From: Elusimicrobiota bacterium
GTDB taxonomy: Bacteria > Elusimicrobiota > Elusimicrobia > UBA1565 > UBA9628
NCBI GenBank assembly: GCA_016218575.1
Contig: JACRDN010000019.1
Location: 186,001-250,000, forward strand
Direction of reading: 5' to 3'
DNA length: 64,000 bases
A model generated the notes under the pieces. It did not search any database, had not been told where the DNA came from, and saw only the letters and a list, made by a program, of their open reading frames with translations. Below, in pieces: positions 47,823-57,666 of this stretch; within the stretch, counting starts at the first letter, position 1, and each line of letters opens with the position of its first letter. A program made the translations under genes and the position numbers.

Positions 47823-48995
47823 CTACTTAAGTCCGGAGAGCAGCTTGTCCGCGGAGATTATCCGCACGCCGTTTAAGAAGCGGTCGATCCCGTCTTTTTT
47901 GACGACCTGGTAGACGAATGGGATACTCAGCTTTTCCTGGAAATACTTGAGATGGGGAGATGGGTTCTCGTCATTGAGCTTGGCCTCCACCGCGAACCAG
48001 GGCTTTTCATCCACCGCCACCAGGAAGTCCGCCTCCCGCTTGGCCGTGTCACGCAGGAAGAAAAGCGCCGCCTTGTAGCCCTCCCGGTCGCGCAGCCAAT
48101 GGACCAGCTTGAGCAGGTGGGAGGCTACGAGGTTTTCGAACCGCGCCGGCTCCTCTGGGACCTCCGACCAGTCCCAAAGGTAGAGTTTGGGCTCCTTCTT
48201 AAGGGATCTAAACGAGCCCCGCGCGAAGGGGTAAACCCGGAAGTGATAATAGAAGGATTCGAGAATATCCAGCCAGTGGGAAACGGCCCGGTGGCTTAGG
48301 TCCAGGTCCCCGCGAAGCGAGTTGGCCGACAGCAGCGAGCCCACCCGGGCCGGCAGCATGTCGCTCAAGACCTGCATCTTGCCCAGGTCGCGCACCAGCT
48401 CCACGTCGCGTATGTCCTCGCGAAAAAGCCTCTCGCACCGCTCGCTGTGCCAACGCCGCAGGTTGCGATCGTTCTGGGAAAACAACGGCTCCGGAAATCC
48501 TCCGAAGCGCTCCAGGGCCCGCAATTCGCCGCTCGACGGCGCGGAGCTCAAGGCAAGCTCCTTGAAGGGCTCTATGTCGTTGTCGGCGTTTTTCATCTCG
48601 GCCAGGGAAAAGGGATGGAGGCGATAATGGTGATAGCGGCCCTGCAAGGAATCTCCACCTCGGCGATAAATCTCCATGCGGGCGCTTCCGGTAACCAGAA
48701 AACGGTATCTTTCCTGGAAGACGTCGTATTGACCCTTGAGGAAGCTCTTCCAGCCCTTGAATTTATGCATCTCATCGAGGATGATGAGCTCGGCCGGGCC
48801 GGGCCATTGGGCCGCCATGATTTGGCGGCGGTCTTGGCGATTGTCCCAGTTGAAATAAGCGGTGTCGTTGAAGAACTCCCCGACGAGGGCCTTGGCCAAG
48901 GTGGTTTTGCCCACCTGCCGAGGCCCCCCGAGAAAGACCATCTTGGCCTTGAGATCCTCGGCCACGGGCGCGGTTAAATAGCGGTTTTTAACCAT
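47823..48995 (-). CDS. AAA-type ATPase with DUF4143 domain
   Basis: The 390-residue protein has Walker A GGPRQVGKTT (about 23-32), Walker B AELIILDEMHKFKGWK near 68-84 and sensor LVTGSARM, followed by the DUF4143 C-terminal domain with RFENLVASHLL and the nuclease-like EADFLVAVDEKPWFAVEAKL. This AAA_14/DUF4143 class is common and frequently horizontally transferred; its role is not well defined. It starts at ATG 48995, 5 bases after a good -10 box, and is transcribed away from the giant protein downstream. Confidence 0.9.
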   Translation of the reverse strand: MVKNRYLTAPVAEDLKAKMVFLGGPRQVGKTTLAKALVGEFFNDTAYFNWDNRQDRRQIMAAQWPGPAELIILDEMHKFKGWKSFLKGQYDVFQERYRFLVTGSARMEIYRRGGDSLQGRYHHYRLHPFSLAEMKNADNDIEPFKELALSSAPSSGELRALERFGGFPEPLFSQNDRNLRRWHSERCERLFREDIRDVELVRDLGKMQVLSDMLPARVGSLLSANSLRGDLDLSHRAVSHWLDILESFYYHFRVYPFARGSFRSLKKEPKLYLWDWSEVPEEPARFENLVASHLLKLVHWLRDREGYKAALFFLRDTAKREADFLVAVDEKPWFAVEAKLNDENPSPHLKYFQEKLSIPFVYQVVKKDGIDRFLNGVRIISADKLLSGLK

Positions 48996-49000
48996 GACAA

Positions 49001-49029
49001 AGTATATGTAAATATTTGCATAAAAGCAA
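49001..49029 (-). promoter_or_regulatory. Promoter of the DUF4143 ATPase
   Basis: Minus strand: TTGCTT (49029-49024), 17 bases, TATACT (49006-49001), then 5 bases to the ATG. TTTGC/GCAAA repeats (49015-49066) surround it and may be binding sites for a regulator. Confidence 0.7.
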
Positions 49030-49076
49030 ATAACATCATAAAAATATTTGCCTTACAGCAAAAAAGTTAATTAGGT

Positions 49077-49140
49077 CCTTTGGGTTATAAACCTAGGCCC
49101 AAAGGCCCGCTTAAGCCCTAGGTCCTAGGGCCCTGGGACC
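49077..49140 (+). other. Palindrome cluster before the 2447-residue protein gene
   Basis: CCTTTGGG at 49077 pairs with CCCAAAGG ending 49105; CCCTAGGTCCTAGGG (49116-49130) is a perfect palindrome; GGTCCTAGGGCCCTGGGACC (49121-49140) is nearly so. A TAAACT box follows at 49157-49162, ending 7 bases before the ATG, without a clear -35. Confidence 0.6.
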
Positions 49141-49169
49141 GCCTCGAAAAGCTAGCTAAACTCTAGTCA

Positions 49170-52100
49170 ATGAGGCGGCAATTTGCGCCCGAGAAATTCC
49201 TCTCCTTGGCGCTTTCGGCGGCTCTCGTGCTGTCCGGCCCGGGGTTCCAGGGCTGGCTTCTATTCGCCGAGGTCCCGGCCGCCCAGACCGTCCAGAGGGT
49301 CATAGACCCCAGGACCAACCGGATATACAAGCTCGAAAGGCCGGTGGTGAGCAATATCCGCCTTCTCCTTAGCCGCCCCGACATCTTAAACCGCCTGGAC
49401 CCGGAGTTTCGCCAGCGCACCTTCGAGTTTTTGAACCGCGCCGGCGAGCTCGCGGGAGGCTCCCCGGATCTGGTGGAGAGGCTTTCCAAACTCGAGAGCG
49501 ACCTCCAGAACTTGAACGGCCGCGACCCCGGGATCCTGCTCACCCAGGCCTTCGCTAACTCGGCCTACCACGCCGGCAAGGCCGAGGGGGGGCGGGTCCA
49601 TACCGAGTCCCTCGTGGAGGACCAGTACGAGAGACGCTACCGGGTCAATAACTCCCACATCGGGCGAACCCAGCAGGACGTGGACATCCAGGAGATCAAG
49701 CACGGCTTCCAGCGCTTCGTGGTGCGCCAGCCCGACCCCAAGCATCCGGGGCGCGAGGTCATCGAGCAGGTCGGCTACCAGGCCTACGAGCGCGGGGCCG
49801 AGAAGCAGAAGATCGCCTACAGCCGGACCTTCGCCGAGATGCTGCGCCTGATCATCCGCTTCTTCCACGACCGGCCCGACATCAAGGACCTCTTGGACGA
49901 CGGAAAGGTCCCGGAGAAGAGCAAGGAAGGCTTGAGGCGTGAGCTCAAGCTCATCCAGGCCCAGTTCCCGAAGGAGCTCCTGGGCTATGAGAAGGAGTTG
50001 AAGCTCCTCGAGGCCCGCATCCAAGAGTCCCCCGATCTCAACCCCGAGGAGCTGAAATTCGAGGCCAAGAGGCTCGAGGGCATGCAGGCCCGCATCCAGG
50101 CCTTCTACAACAACAACCAGCTTGAGATGCTGCAGAAGACCTTGCTCGCCCAGTTCGTCTTCTACTTCACCATGATCTCCGGCACCTCCTTCAACCCCTT
50201 CGACAAGAAGGACAACACCGGGGTGGACCTGACCCGCATGAGCCTAAACGATATCCAGGGCATGCTTTCCAACTTCGAGCAGGGCTGGATCCCGGGGACG
50301 GGCTGGATCCCCTGGAAAGCGAGTTGGAGCGACATGGACTCCAACAAGCACCTGAGCTTCGAGCTCCAGATGATCGCGAGCGAAGCCATCCAGTACCTGA
50401 ACTTCGCGGCCGACGCCCAGAGGCGCCTCTACAGCCCGGAGAACATGAGGAAGGCCCTATTCAAGCCCGAGCTCACCAAGCAGGACCGCGAGGCGACCTT
50501 GGCCGAGATGGACCGCTGGGTGCGCCTGGCCCAGCTTCACATCCAGCGCTTCGAGGTGCAGAGCCTGGCCGTCCAGGTTTGGCGCCTCAAGGAGAGGAAG
50601 CTCAAGGGCGAGTTGGGCCTGTCCAGCGAGGACCCGCTCATGATCAAGCAGGCCGAGCGCATGATCCGCACCGCCGAGGCCGAGATTTTGCCCGAGATGA
50701 GGAAGCTCGAGGGCTCCTCGCGCGAGTCCCTCATCCACGAGACGGCCTACGCCTTCTCGACCGCTTTGTACCGCGCGCGCTACGCGAGCACGAATTTGGA
50801 GGCCTTGGAGGATGACGTGCATGAGCTCCTGGCCCAGGCCCGGCAGATGCGGGCCCTCTTCCAGGCCAAGCAATTCAACATTTTCCTGTACTCTCCGGAG
50901 ATGCGGGCGAAGTTCTCCGCGGCCCAGCAGGCGCAGGGCAGTCTTTACGCGCAGTTCCTGGGGAGCTTATCCCCCCAGGCCAAGGAGACCTTGGCCATCT
51001 TCGACGCTCTCCTCAACGACTTGCAACGCCTCCAGCAGAAGGGCCTTTCGGTCTCGCAGGTCAAGGACAGCCTCTACCCCATCCAGCTCCAGCTTAAATC
51101 ATTGGTGGCACTTCTGGGCATGTCCTCCATCCCCAACCCCGAGGGCCTGAAAAAGGAGGCTGACCGGCTCAAGGTCTACCAGGCCAACCTCGGGGCCGTG
51201 GTGCAGAGCTTCAGCACGAATTTGCGGCTTTTCGACATGTTGAACGAGCTCCAGATCTACATGGGCATGTACGGCAGCTCCAAGTGGAACGAAAACGAGA
51301 AGTGGTACGAGCTCAAGCAATTCGACAGGTTCTTCAACGGCATCACCGGCGGCCTGCGCGACAAGGCCGGCGAGGAGACGGCCCGGCTCATGGACCCCGA
51401 GGCCTGGGAGGTCTTGAAGGGCAAGGAAGGGGTGAGGCTGGACGCCATGGACCTCCTGCGCAAAGGGCGGTTCAACGAGGTCCTTTTGAAGCTCGCCGAA
51501 CTCGACCCTAGGGGCGCTGAGACCGCGCGGGTGCGATTCCTTCGCGACCAGCAGGACCCCGAGCTCGATCTTGACATCGTCTCGCTTTTGAGCAAGGGGC
51601 CGAGGAGCCCCGACTCGGCCGCGGCCGTGGGGGCCCTGAACGGGGCCTTCGAGCATTTGACCACCTATATCAAGGGCTTTATGATCGGGACCGCGGCGGT
51701 GGACGCCGTGGCCGGGACCTTCGCCATGGCCGGCGTGGGGCCGCTCATCGCCAAGGCCTTCACCGTGGCCGGCCGGGCGGCCCTCGGGGTCTCGCGCCTG
51801 GCGCGCCTGGGGGCCCTCGGGCGCATGGCCGAGAATTTGGGCATGCTCCAGCGCATGATCGGGTTTGCCGGCAAGCTCTCCCCGGGGCTTTTCCCCGGGA
51901 CCTTTCGGTTCGCGGGGAAGATATTGACCAACGTGGGCCGCAACATCCGGGTGACCTTGGGCCTTCCCGCCAATTTGAAGGAGGCCATGGTTAAATCCCT
52001 AACCTTGAGGGGCTTTGCTAACGTGCTCCTGAACGCGGGAAAATTCCAGATTAGGAACACCATCACCATGGCCTTGGCCAGCGCCATGATGTCGGAGGGC

Positions 52101-55100
52101 ATCCACCTGTGGTCCCCGGAGACCTCGCCTTTCAAGGACTCCCAGGACGCCATCACTCAAGGCCTGGCCGGGGGTGCCGGCTTCGGGGCCAAGACCGGCT
52201 TCCTGCTCTTGGCCAACCCCTTCCCGACCACGGCCTTCGGCAAGACCGGCTTCGGGGGCGTTATGCGCCGCCTGGGAGAGTCCAACGGCCCCCTCGAGGC
52301 CTGGGTGCTCAATCCCCTGGCCCGGGCCTTCACCCGCGCCCCCGGGGAGACCGCCATGGCCAAGGTCGGGTTCTGGGGCTCGGCCATGCAGTGGGCCGAG
52401 AACCTCTCCGGGGCCGGGCTCAAGGTCGGCGGCCGCCAGGTCTGGGGCTCGGGGCTGGCCAGCCAAGCTTTGCGCCAAGCCGCGCAATGGCTGGTCTTCG
52501 CCGGGTCTTTCGTGGATGGGGGCCTCAAGTATTTCGCCGCGGCCGAGATGAGCAAGGAGCTGGCCACGGTCGGGGGCTACGGCTGGGCCGAGCTTCTCCA
52601 ACCCGAAAGGGACCGGGGGGATTTCGCGGCCTCCGGCCACATCAACCGCCTCACCTACGCCCAGTCCTGGGGCGACGGGGCCCAGCAGGTGTCGTGGCTG
52701 CTTCTACCCACCCAGCCCCATGTCTCGGTCGAGAACATGAGGGACTGGAAAGAGAGCTCCCGTGCCCTGCACACCTTGAACAAGCAGGGCCGGCTCATGG
52801 ATGTCCTCGGCAAGGACGCGGCCCTCGAGGGGAGACTTCACGTTAACAAGCCTCTCCTGCAATGGGGAGTAAAGGAGTTTCTCGGCTTCATTCTAAACCG
52901 CACCTGGGGCCGGGTCCGGGGGCACCCGCAGATTGGGCGGCCCAAGGACAAGCTTGACATCTCCCCGGAGCTTCAGGCCATGGTGGTGGAGAGGATTTGG
53001 AAAAGCCTCGGCCGTCAGGCCTACCGCTTCTCGATTGCCGATCTTATCGCCATCCGCTCGGCCCGCGAGGAGCTCTTCAACTCGGAGCGGAGCATGGAGG
53101 AGGTCCTGGCCGTTCTGGGAAGGGGCGACGGCTCGACCGCCGAGGAGCGCGAGGCCGTCAACTTCCTTCTCCTTCCCAGGCTGCGCGAGTCCGCCGATCA
53201 GATCCTGAGAAAGCGCCTGGGCAGCTTCTGGAACCGGGGGCTGCTCAAGGACATCGTCCGCCAGGTGCGCGAGCACGAGGCCGGCTCTCTTTCCGGCATC
53301 GAGGTGGAGGGAACGCCCATCTCCAATCCCGACGTGATCAAGGACTTGGGCGACCTCGCGGCCTGGATACTCATCGAGAAGGCCCCGATCGGGGAAAGCA
53401 AATGGGCCCCGAGACTGCACGCGGCCCTCACGCCCAACGCCCCCATGAAGCAGAAGGCGATTTTAGTCGTGGATAGGCTGGCCGCGCGGATCGCCGCGAA
53501 AAACAAGGCCGCGGGAGGAAGTCTCGAGGCCGAGGAAATCGCGGAGATGGTGGAGCGGGAAATGGACGATTTCCTGAAGGCTTACTCCCGCCCCGGGCGC
53601 GGCAACTTCCGCTGGGCCTTGGAGCGCCACCGAGGCTCCTTGCAGGGAGACGCCTTGGACCGCTACAACGCGGAGAGCTTCCTCGAAGACGCCGTGAGCG
53701 GGAAGTACCGCGACGTTGACTCTCCCCAGGCCCAAGCGCGGGTGGAGCGGGCCGTGGCCCTCGCCGCGGCGGCCCTCAAGACCCACGGGATCGTGGACGC
53801 CCACGGCAACAAGATCGCGGAGTACAAGGACGTGCAGACGAATATTTTCAAGGACTTCCTGCGCATATTCCAGCAGGAGGGAGGCGACGTTCTGAAGGCC
53901 CTCAAGGTCTACCTCTTGGCTCACACCGGGGCTGGGAAATCCGCCATTTCCATGATCATGCTCATGCCCTTGGCTCGGGCCGTCGCCAAGAAGGCGGGCC
54001 TGGAGGGGGTGGACTACAACACCCACGGCGATCTCCTGCGCGCCCAGGCCCAGGGGGTGTACCGGGCCTATTTCAAGGGGCGCCTGCCGGATTTCCGCAT
54101 CCAGAGCTACAGCGATCTCGTCCTCGAGGACTTGATGGCCATCGAGGAGGGAAACCCCTCTCCCGTGGAGACGCGCTTCCAGATCAACGACGAGTACGAC
54201 CAGATATTCCTCGAGCCTCCGACTTCCCTCGGCAAGGACTCCGGGAAAATGTCCTGGAAGAGCCCGCTCTGGGAGGCCCACCGCAAGGCCGTGGAGCTCA
54301 TAGACGCGCTCCACGCCAAGACGCGCCTTGAGGGCGAGCATTTCGCCAAGGAGCTTGAGCGGGGCGGGGACTTGGCCAAATCCTTCGATGAGGTCGAGGC
54401 CCAGGTCCTGGGATTTTTCCGCCAGGCCTTGAAGGAGCAGAAGAAAAGCCGCGATCCCGAGCTTAAGAAAGAAAGGGGAAAATTCTTGGACTTGATAGCG
54501 CATATGGAGCGCTACGGCTTTTCCCTCAAGGGCTATATCCGCAGCAACCTGATTGACTTCTACAAGACCGCGGGGATCAAGGACCCGTCCTCGGTGATGC
54601 TGAAAAGGCCCCAGAGAGGCGGCTCCGCCGACCCCGCCCGGGCCGGCGAGCAGCCCGCGGAGAAGGGCGATGGCACCTTGGCCGTGCACGGGGGCGGGAC
54701 GGCCGTGTACTCGGCCCTGGACACCGGCGGCCAGAGGATTTACTACGACGTCAAGGAGAACGCCGACATCACCAACCCCTACGAGAACCTGGCCATGACG
54801 GACGCAGCAGGGCTTCTCTCGAGGACGCGCTACATGGTGGCCCTCTCCGGCACCTTGGCCGAGATGCTGCGCCCCATCCTCGAGAGGTACGGGGTGCTGG
54901 TGCGCGGGCATTGGTCGCGGAGCCTCGAGGGCCGCACCGTGATGGGCAAGGACCGCCGGGAGTCCTTGGAGCTCATGACGAGCTACGCCCACGGCAACGC
55001 CGCGGGCGGCGGCCGGAACTTGTCCATGATCCTGATCAAGACCAACGGCGACGCGGACGCGGTCGAGAAGCTGCTCGTGGAGCGGTATGGGGTCCGTCCC

Positions 55101-56513
55101 GAAACGATCGTGCGCCACCGGGTGGGAGACACCTTCAAGGCCGAGAACCTGTTCATGGGCGAGGAGGTTCGCCGGGATAAAAATGAGGCGGCCTTGGAGG
55201 ACGGCACGGCTCGGTATGTTCTCTTGACCGTGGGGGCGAGCCGAGGCCTGGACATGCTGCTCAAGACCTACGACCGCGTCAACCTCTACATCTTGGGCAA
55301 GGAAAACATGTCTTTGTCTGGCTATATCCAGGGCAAGGGCCGCCCGCACCTCGACCGCCTGGCCCCGGCGGCTTTCAGCGACGTCTACGAATTCACCGAC
55401 GCCCAGAGCCTGTCCGAGTACCGGACCTACCGCGAGACGAGCCGCTGGCTCCTGGGCCTGGCCTCGGAGGGGCAAGGTCCCGAGCTTGCCGCCTCCATGG
55501 CCGCGAAGATCCGCGAGGAGTGGCTGTCGGCGGGCAAATACTCCAAAGGTGCGCTCGACAAGATTTCGGACGAAGCCGTGGTGCGCCGTTATCTCGGCGA
55601 GACGCGCGAGACGGTGGCCGAGGGCCTGCGCGAGCAATGGGCCAAGGAGGAGCCCGCCCGCGCCGCCGAGATCGCGGCGATGCCGGCCGAGCGGATCACC
55701 CGGGAGTTCCTCGATATCGTGGTCGCCAGGGCCAAGGCCGAGCACGTGGAGGGGATGGAGAAGCGGCTTTCGGAGCAGTTGAGGAAGGGCCAGCTCACCC
55801 CGGAGGAGGCCGCGCGCAAGCGGGCCGACATAGAGCTTGTCCGCGCCGAGCTCAATACCATGCCTCACGATGAGGCCCTTCAGTGGGCCCTGGAGAATCC
55901 CTACTCCATTTCAAATCCTAAGGTCTTGAACGCGGCTCGCGAAATGGTGCTGGCCCGGCGCTTGAGCCAGGCATTCCAGGACGAGCTCGCGCGAGCCCAG
56001 GCCGGCGATCCCTCGGCCCTGGAGAGCCTGTTGAGCGATTCCCGGCTCTACGACATGGTGGCCTCCCAGGTCCAGCGCCAGGTCGAGCTCTCGGACCTGA
56101 CCGGCTCCGGGATCATGCGGGTGGAGCGTATCCTAGAGCCCGAGGACATCCAGGCCCTGATGATAGGGGCCATCAGCCTGGTCTCCGGAGCGGGCATGGT
56201 TTGGACGCTGGCGCATATCCCCTCGTACTTCGCTTTCCTGCAGGGCTGGCTTCCGTGGCTGGGGGGCATCAACATGATGGCTCCTTGGAACGGGGCTTTG
56301 GCCTTGGCCGCGAAGGTCTCTCCAAGCCTGGCGGCGGGGTTCGCGCAATACGCGCCGTATTCAGTGCCCCCCCTGACTATGATGACCGCCTGGCTCTTTG
56401 GCTACCGGCGGAGCGCCATGGGCCAATTGGCCCCCGAGCCGAAGCCCTTTTACAAGGGCGGGCAGGCCAAGGCCGAGCCGCCGCCGGACGACGGCTCCGA
56501 GAAGCCGAAGTAA
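49170..56513 (+). CDS. 2447-residue exported/membrane protein with a degenerate SecA-like helicase core
   Basis: The protein has a signal-like N-terminus (FLSLALSAALVLSGPGF), about 800 residues of helix-rich sequence, a hydrophobic region (about 830-1150), a SecA-like motor, and two C-terminal membrane helices (about 2330-2420). In the motor, Walker A is HTGAGKSA (1585-1592), the Walker B counterpart is NDEYDQIFLEPP (from 1673; SecA has DEVDSILIDEA), motif III is VALSGTLAEM near 1891, and the motif VI region is GYIQGKGRPHLDR near 2050 (SecA: GRxGRQGD). Order and spacing fit SecA, but the arginine-rich motif VI and C-terminal zinc domain are altered or absent. The gene was probably built for a dedicated transport task; this is inference. 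Confidence 0.72.
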   Translation: MRRQFAPEKFLSLALSAALVLSGPGFQGWLLFAEVPAAQTVQRVIDPRTNRIYKLERPVVSNIRLLLSRPDILNRLDPEFRQRTFEFLNRAGELAGGSPDLVERLSKLESDLQNLNGRDPGILLTQAFANSAYHAGKAEGGRVHTESLVEDQYERRYRVNNSHIGRTQQDVDIQEIKHGFQRFVVRQPDPKHPGREVIEQVGYQAYERGAEKQKIAYSRTFAEMLRLIIRFFHDRPDIKDLLDDGKVPEKSKEGLRRELKLIQAQFPKELLGYEKELKLLEARIQESPDLNPEELKFEAKRLEGMQARIQAFYNNNQLEMLQKTLLAQFVFYFTMISGTSFNPFDKKDNTGVDLTRMSLNDIQGMLSNFEQGWIPGTGWIPWKASWSDMDSNKHLSFELQMIASEAIQYLNFAADAQRRLYSPENMRKALFKPELTKQDREATLAEMDRWVRLAQLHIQRFEVQSLAVQVWRLKERKLKGELGLSSEDPLMIKQAERMIRTAEAEILPEMRKLEGSSRESLIHETAYAFSTALYRARYASTNLEALEDDVHELLAQARQMRALFQAKQFNIFLYSPEMRAKFSAAQQAQGSLYAQFLGSLSPQAKETLAIFDALLNDLQRLQQKGLSVSQVKDSLYPIQLQLKSLVALLGMSSIPNPEGLKKEADRLKVYQANLGAVVQSFSTNLRLFDMLNELQIYMGMYGSSKWNENEKWYELKQFDRFFNGITGGLRDKAGEETARLMDPEAWEVLKGKEGVRLDAMDLLRKGRFNEVLLKLAELDPRGAETARVRFLRDQQDPELDLDIVSLLSKGPRSPDSAAAVGALNGAFEHLTTYIKGFMIGTAAVDAVAGTFAMAGVGPLIAKAFTVAGRAALGVSRLARLGALGRMAENLGMLQRMIGFAGKLSPGLFPGTFRFAGKILTNVGRNIRVTLGLPANLKEAMVKSLTLRGFANVLLNAGKFQIRNTITMALASAMMSEGIHLWSPETSPFKDSQDAITQGLAGGAGFGAKTGFLLLANPFPTTAFGKTGFGGVMRRLGESNGPLEAWVLNPLARAFTRAPGETAMAKVGFWGSAMQWAENLSGAGLKVGGRQVWGSGLASQALRQAAQWLVFAGSFVDGGLKYFAAAEMSKELATVGGYGWAELLQPERDRGDFAASGHINRLTYAQSWGDGAQQVSWLLLPTQPHVSVENMRDWKESSRALHTLNKQGRLMDVLGKDAALEGRLHVNKPLLQWGVKEFLGFILNRTWGRVRGHPQIGRPKDKLDISPELQAMVVERIWKSLGRQAYRFSIADLIAIRSAREELFNSERSMEEVLAVLGRGDGSTAEEREAVNFLLLPRLRESADQILRKRLGSFWNRGLLKDIVRQVREHEAGSLSGIEVEGTPISNPDVIKDLGDLAAWILIEKAPIGESKWAPRLHAALTPNAPMKQKAILVVDRLAARIAAKNKAAGGSLEAEEIAEMVEREMDDFLKAYSRPGRGNFRWALERHRGSLQGDALDRYNAESFLEDAVSGKYRDVDSPQAQARVERAVALAAAALKTHGIVDAHGNKIAEYKDVQTNIFKDFLRIFQQEGGDVLKALKVYLLAHTGAGKSAISMIMLMPLARAVAKKAGLEGVDYNTHGDLLRAQAQGVYRAYFKGRLPDFRIQSYSDLVLEDLMAIEEGNPSPVETRFQINDEYDQIFLEPPTSLGKDSGKMSWKSPLWEAHRKAVELIDALHAKTRLEGEHFAKELERGGDLAKSFDEVEAQVLGFFRQALKEQKKSRDPELKKERGKFLDLIAHMERYGFSLKGYIRSNLIDFYKTAGIKDPSSVMLKRPQRGGSADPARAGEQPAEKGDGTLAVHGGGTAVYSALDTGGQRIYYDVKENADITNPYENLAMTDAAGLLSRTRYMVALSGTLAEMLRPILERYGVLVRGHWSRSLEGRTVMGKDRRESLELMTSYAHGNAAGGGRNLSMILIKTNGDADAVEKLLVERYGVRPETIVRHRVGDTFKAENLFMGEEVRRDKNEAALEDGTARYVLLTVGASRGLDMLLKTYDRVNLYILGKENMSLSGYIQGKGRPHLDRLAPAAFSDVYEFTDAQSLSEYRTYRETSRWLLGLASEGQGPELAASMAAKIREEWLSAGKYSKGALDKISDEAVVRRYLGETRETVAEGLREQWAKEEPARAAEIAAMPAERITREFLDIVVARAKAEHVEGMEKRLSEQLRKGQLTPEEAARKRADIELVRAELNTMPHDEALQWALENPYSISNPKVLNAAREMVLARRLSQAFQDELARAQAGDPSALESLLSDSRLYDMVASQVQRQVELSDLTGSGIMRVERILEPEDIQALMIGAISLVSGAGMVWTLAHIPSYFAFLQGWLPWLGGINMMAPWNGALALAAKVSPSLAAGFAQYAPYSVPPLTMMTAWLFGYRRSAMGQLAPEPKPFYKGGQAKAEPPPDDGSEKPK

Positions 56514-56689
56514 TTCGCAGGCGTCCTGTCGGATCACGCTAAGGAGGCCTCTTTCGGTCTCGTGGTTCATGCGGGGCCGGAGCATCGTTTGTTGGGGCCT
56601 CGGATTATCGCCCTTTCCGCGAGAGCTTTCTAGGTCCAACGGGGAAAAGGGGCATGGGCCCAAAGACTGTTTAACTTTTTCAAAAACGC

Positions 56690-56700
56690 GTGCCTGGCAC
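56690..56700 (+). repeat. REP core GTGCCTGGCAC before the transposase
   Basis: A perfect palindrome (odd centre) ending 29 bases before the transposase ATG at 56730; same core as in 5350-5423 and 7537-7610. The preceding 56514-56689 holds no other feature I recognise. Confidence 0.7.
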
Positions 56701-56729
56701 CGGAGGAAATGTGCTATCCTGAACCCAAC

Positions 56730-57626
56730 ATGGGAAGGCCCAAGCGCATCCAGTTTCCTGGAGCCTGCTATTACGTCATCCTGCAGGGCAACAACCGCCA
56801 GGACATCTTCCTCTCCAACCAAGACCGGCGCTATTTCCTAAACCTCCTGCGCTCCTACAAGGAGCGCAGGAGCCTCAAGGTCTACGCCTTCTGCCTCATG
56901 GCGAGTGAAGTGCACCTCTTGATCGAAACCCAGCACGCCAACCTTTCGACGGTGATGCAGGGCTTCAACACCGGCTACACCAAGTACTTCAACAGCCAGC
57001 ACGACAGCATGGGGCACGTGTTCCAGGGTCGCTACCGGGCTCTTCTGGTGGACAAGGACAAGTTCCTGGCCGAGACCACCCGCTACGTCCACCTCCGGCC
57101 GGTGCGGGCCGGACTCAAGGAAAAGCCTTGGCGCTACGTCTGGTCGAGCTGTGCGGCCTACGTGGAGGCCCACAACCCCGACCATCTGGTGGACTCCGAG
57201 GCCGTGCTCAAGCCCCTGGCCAAGACTCGGCTTGCCCAGTCCGTGCGCTACCTCACCTACATCAAGGAGCGCCTGAAAAACGCCCACCAGTTCGAGCTCC
57301 CCGTCCAGGACGGGGTGATCGGCGGGGAGGAGTACCTGGCCAAGCTCGCCAACATAGAGCCCGTTTCCCCGGCTCTGGCCCGCCCGATCGTGGTTCAGGA
57401 CGCCAAGCGCATCCTCTCCGAGATGGCCGTCAAGCACGGTATCGAGGAGGAGCGGCTGGTGGGGCGGCTCCAGTGGCGGGAGATCACCGCGGTCCGCCGC
57501 CAGGCTATTTACAGGATATGGAAGGAAACCCGGATCGGGGTGACCGAGCTTGGCCGGCTCTTCAACCGCACCCCCAGCGCGGTTAGCCAGCTTATCCGGG
57601 ACATGGAAGCCCCGACCTCCCGGTAG
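56730..57626 (+). CDS. REP-associated tyrosine transposase (RAYT, Y1 family)
   Basis: ATG 56730 gives MGRPKRIQFPGACYYVILQG and 298 residues; ATG 56709 is the alternative. The Y1-transposase core shows the metal-binding HUH-type position (here EVHLLIE near residue 65), NTGYTKYFN near 90 and GHVFQGRYRALLVDKD (about 100-116), with the tyrosine region TTRYVHLRPVRAGL near 128. The C-terminal third has a helix-turn-helix (IGVTELGRLFNRTPSAVSQL), as in other RAYTs. RAYTs mobilise or maintain REP palindromes. Flanking GCCTGGCAC motifs at 56690 and 57667 fit. The first His of the HUH pair is Glu-Val-His here, so activity should be checked. Confidence 0.85.
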   Translation: MGRPKRIQFPGACYYVILQGNNRQDIFLSNQDRRYFLNLLRSYKERRSLKVYAFCLMASEVHLLIETQHANLSTVMQGFNTGYTKYFNSQHDSMGHVFQGRYRALLVDKDKFLAETTRYVHLRPVRAGLKEKPWRYVWSSCAAYVEAHNPDHLVDSEAVLKPLAKTRLAQSVRYLTYIKERLKNAHQFELPVQDGVIGGEEYLAKLANIEPVSPALARPIVVQDAKRILSEMAVKHGIEEERLVGRLQWREITAVRRQAIYRIWKETRIGVTELGRLFNRTPSAVSQLIRDMEAPTSR

Positions 57627-57666
57627 CCAAAAAACCGCGTTTAAAGTCATTTATTTAACCTTTTAA

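Noticed and set aside
53463-55868. 801-codon open frame on the minus strand within the SecA-like gene
   Set aside because: High GC3 makes long open frames opposite real genes. The plus-strand frame has motif order and signal peptide, and the minus product is low-complexity with Leu/Gly/His bias.
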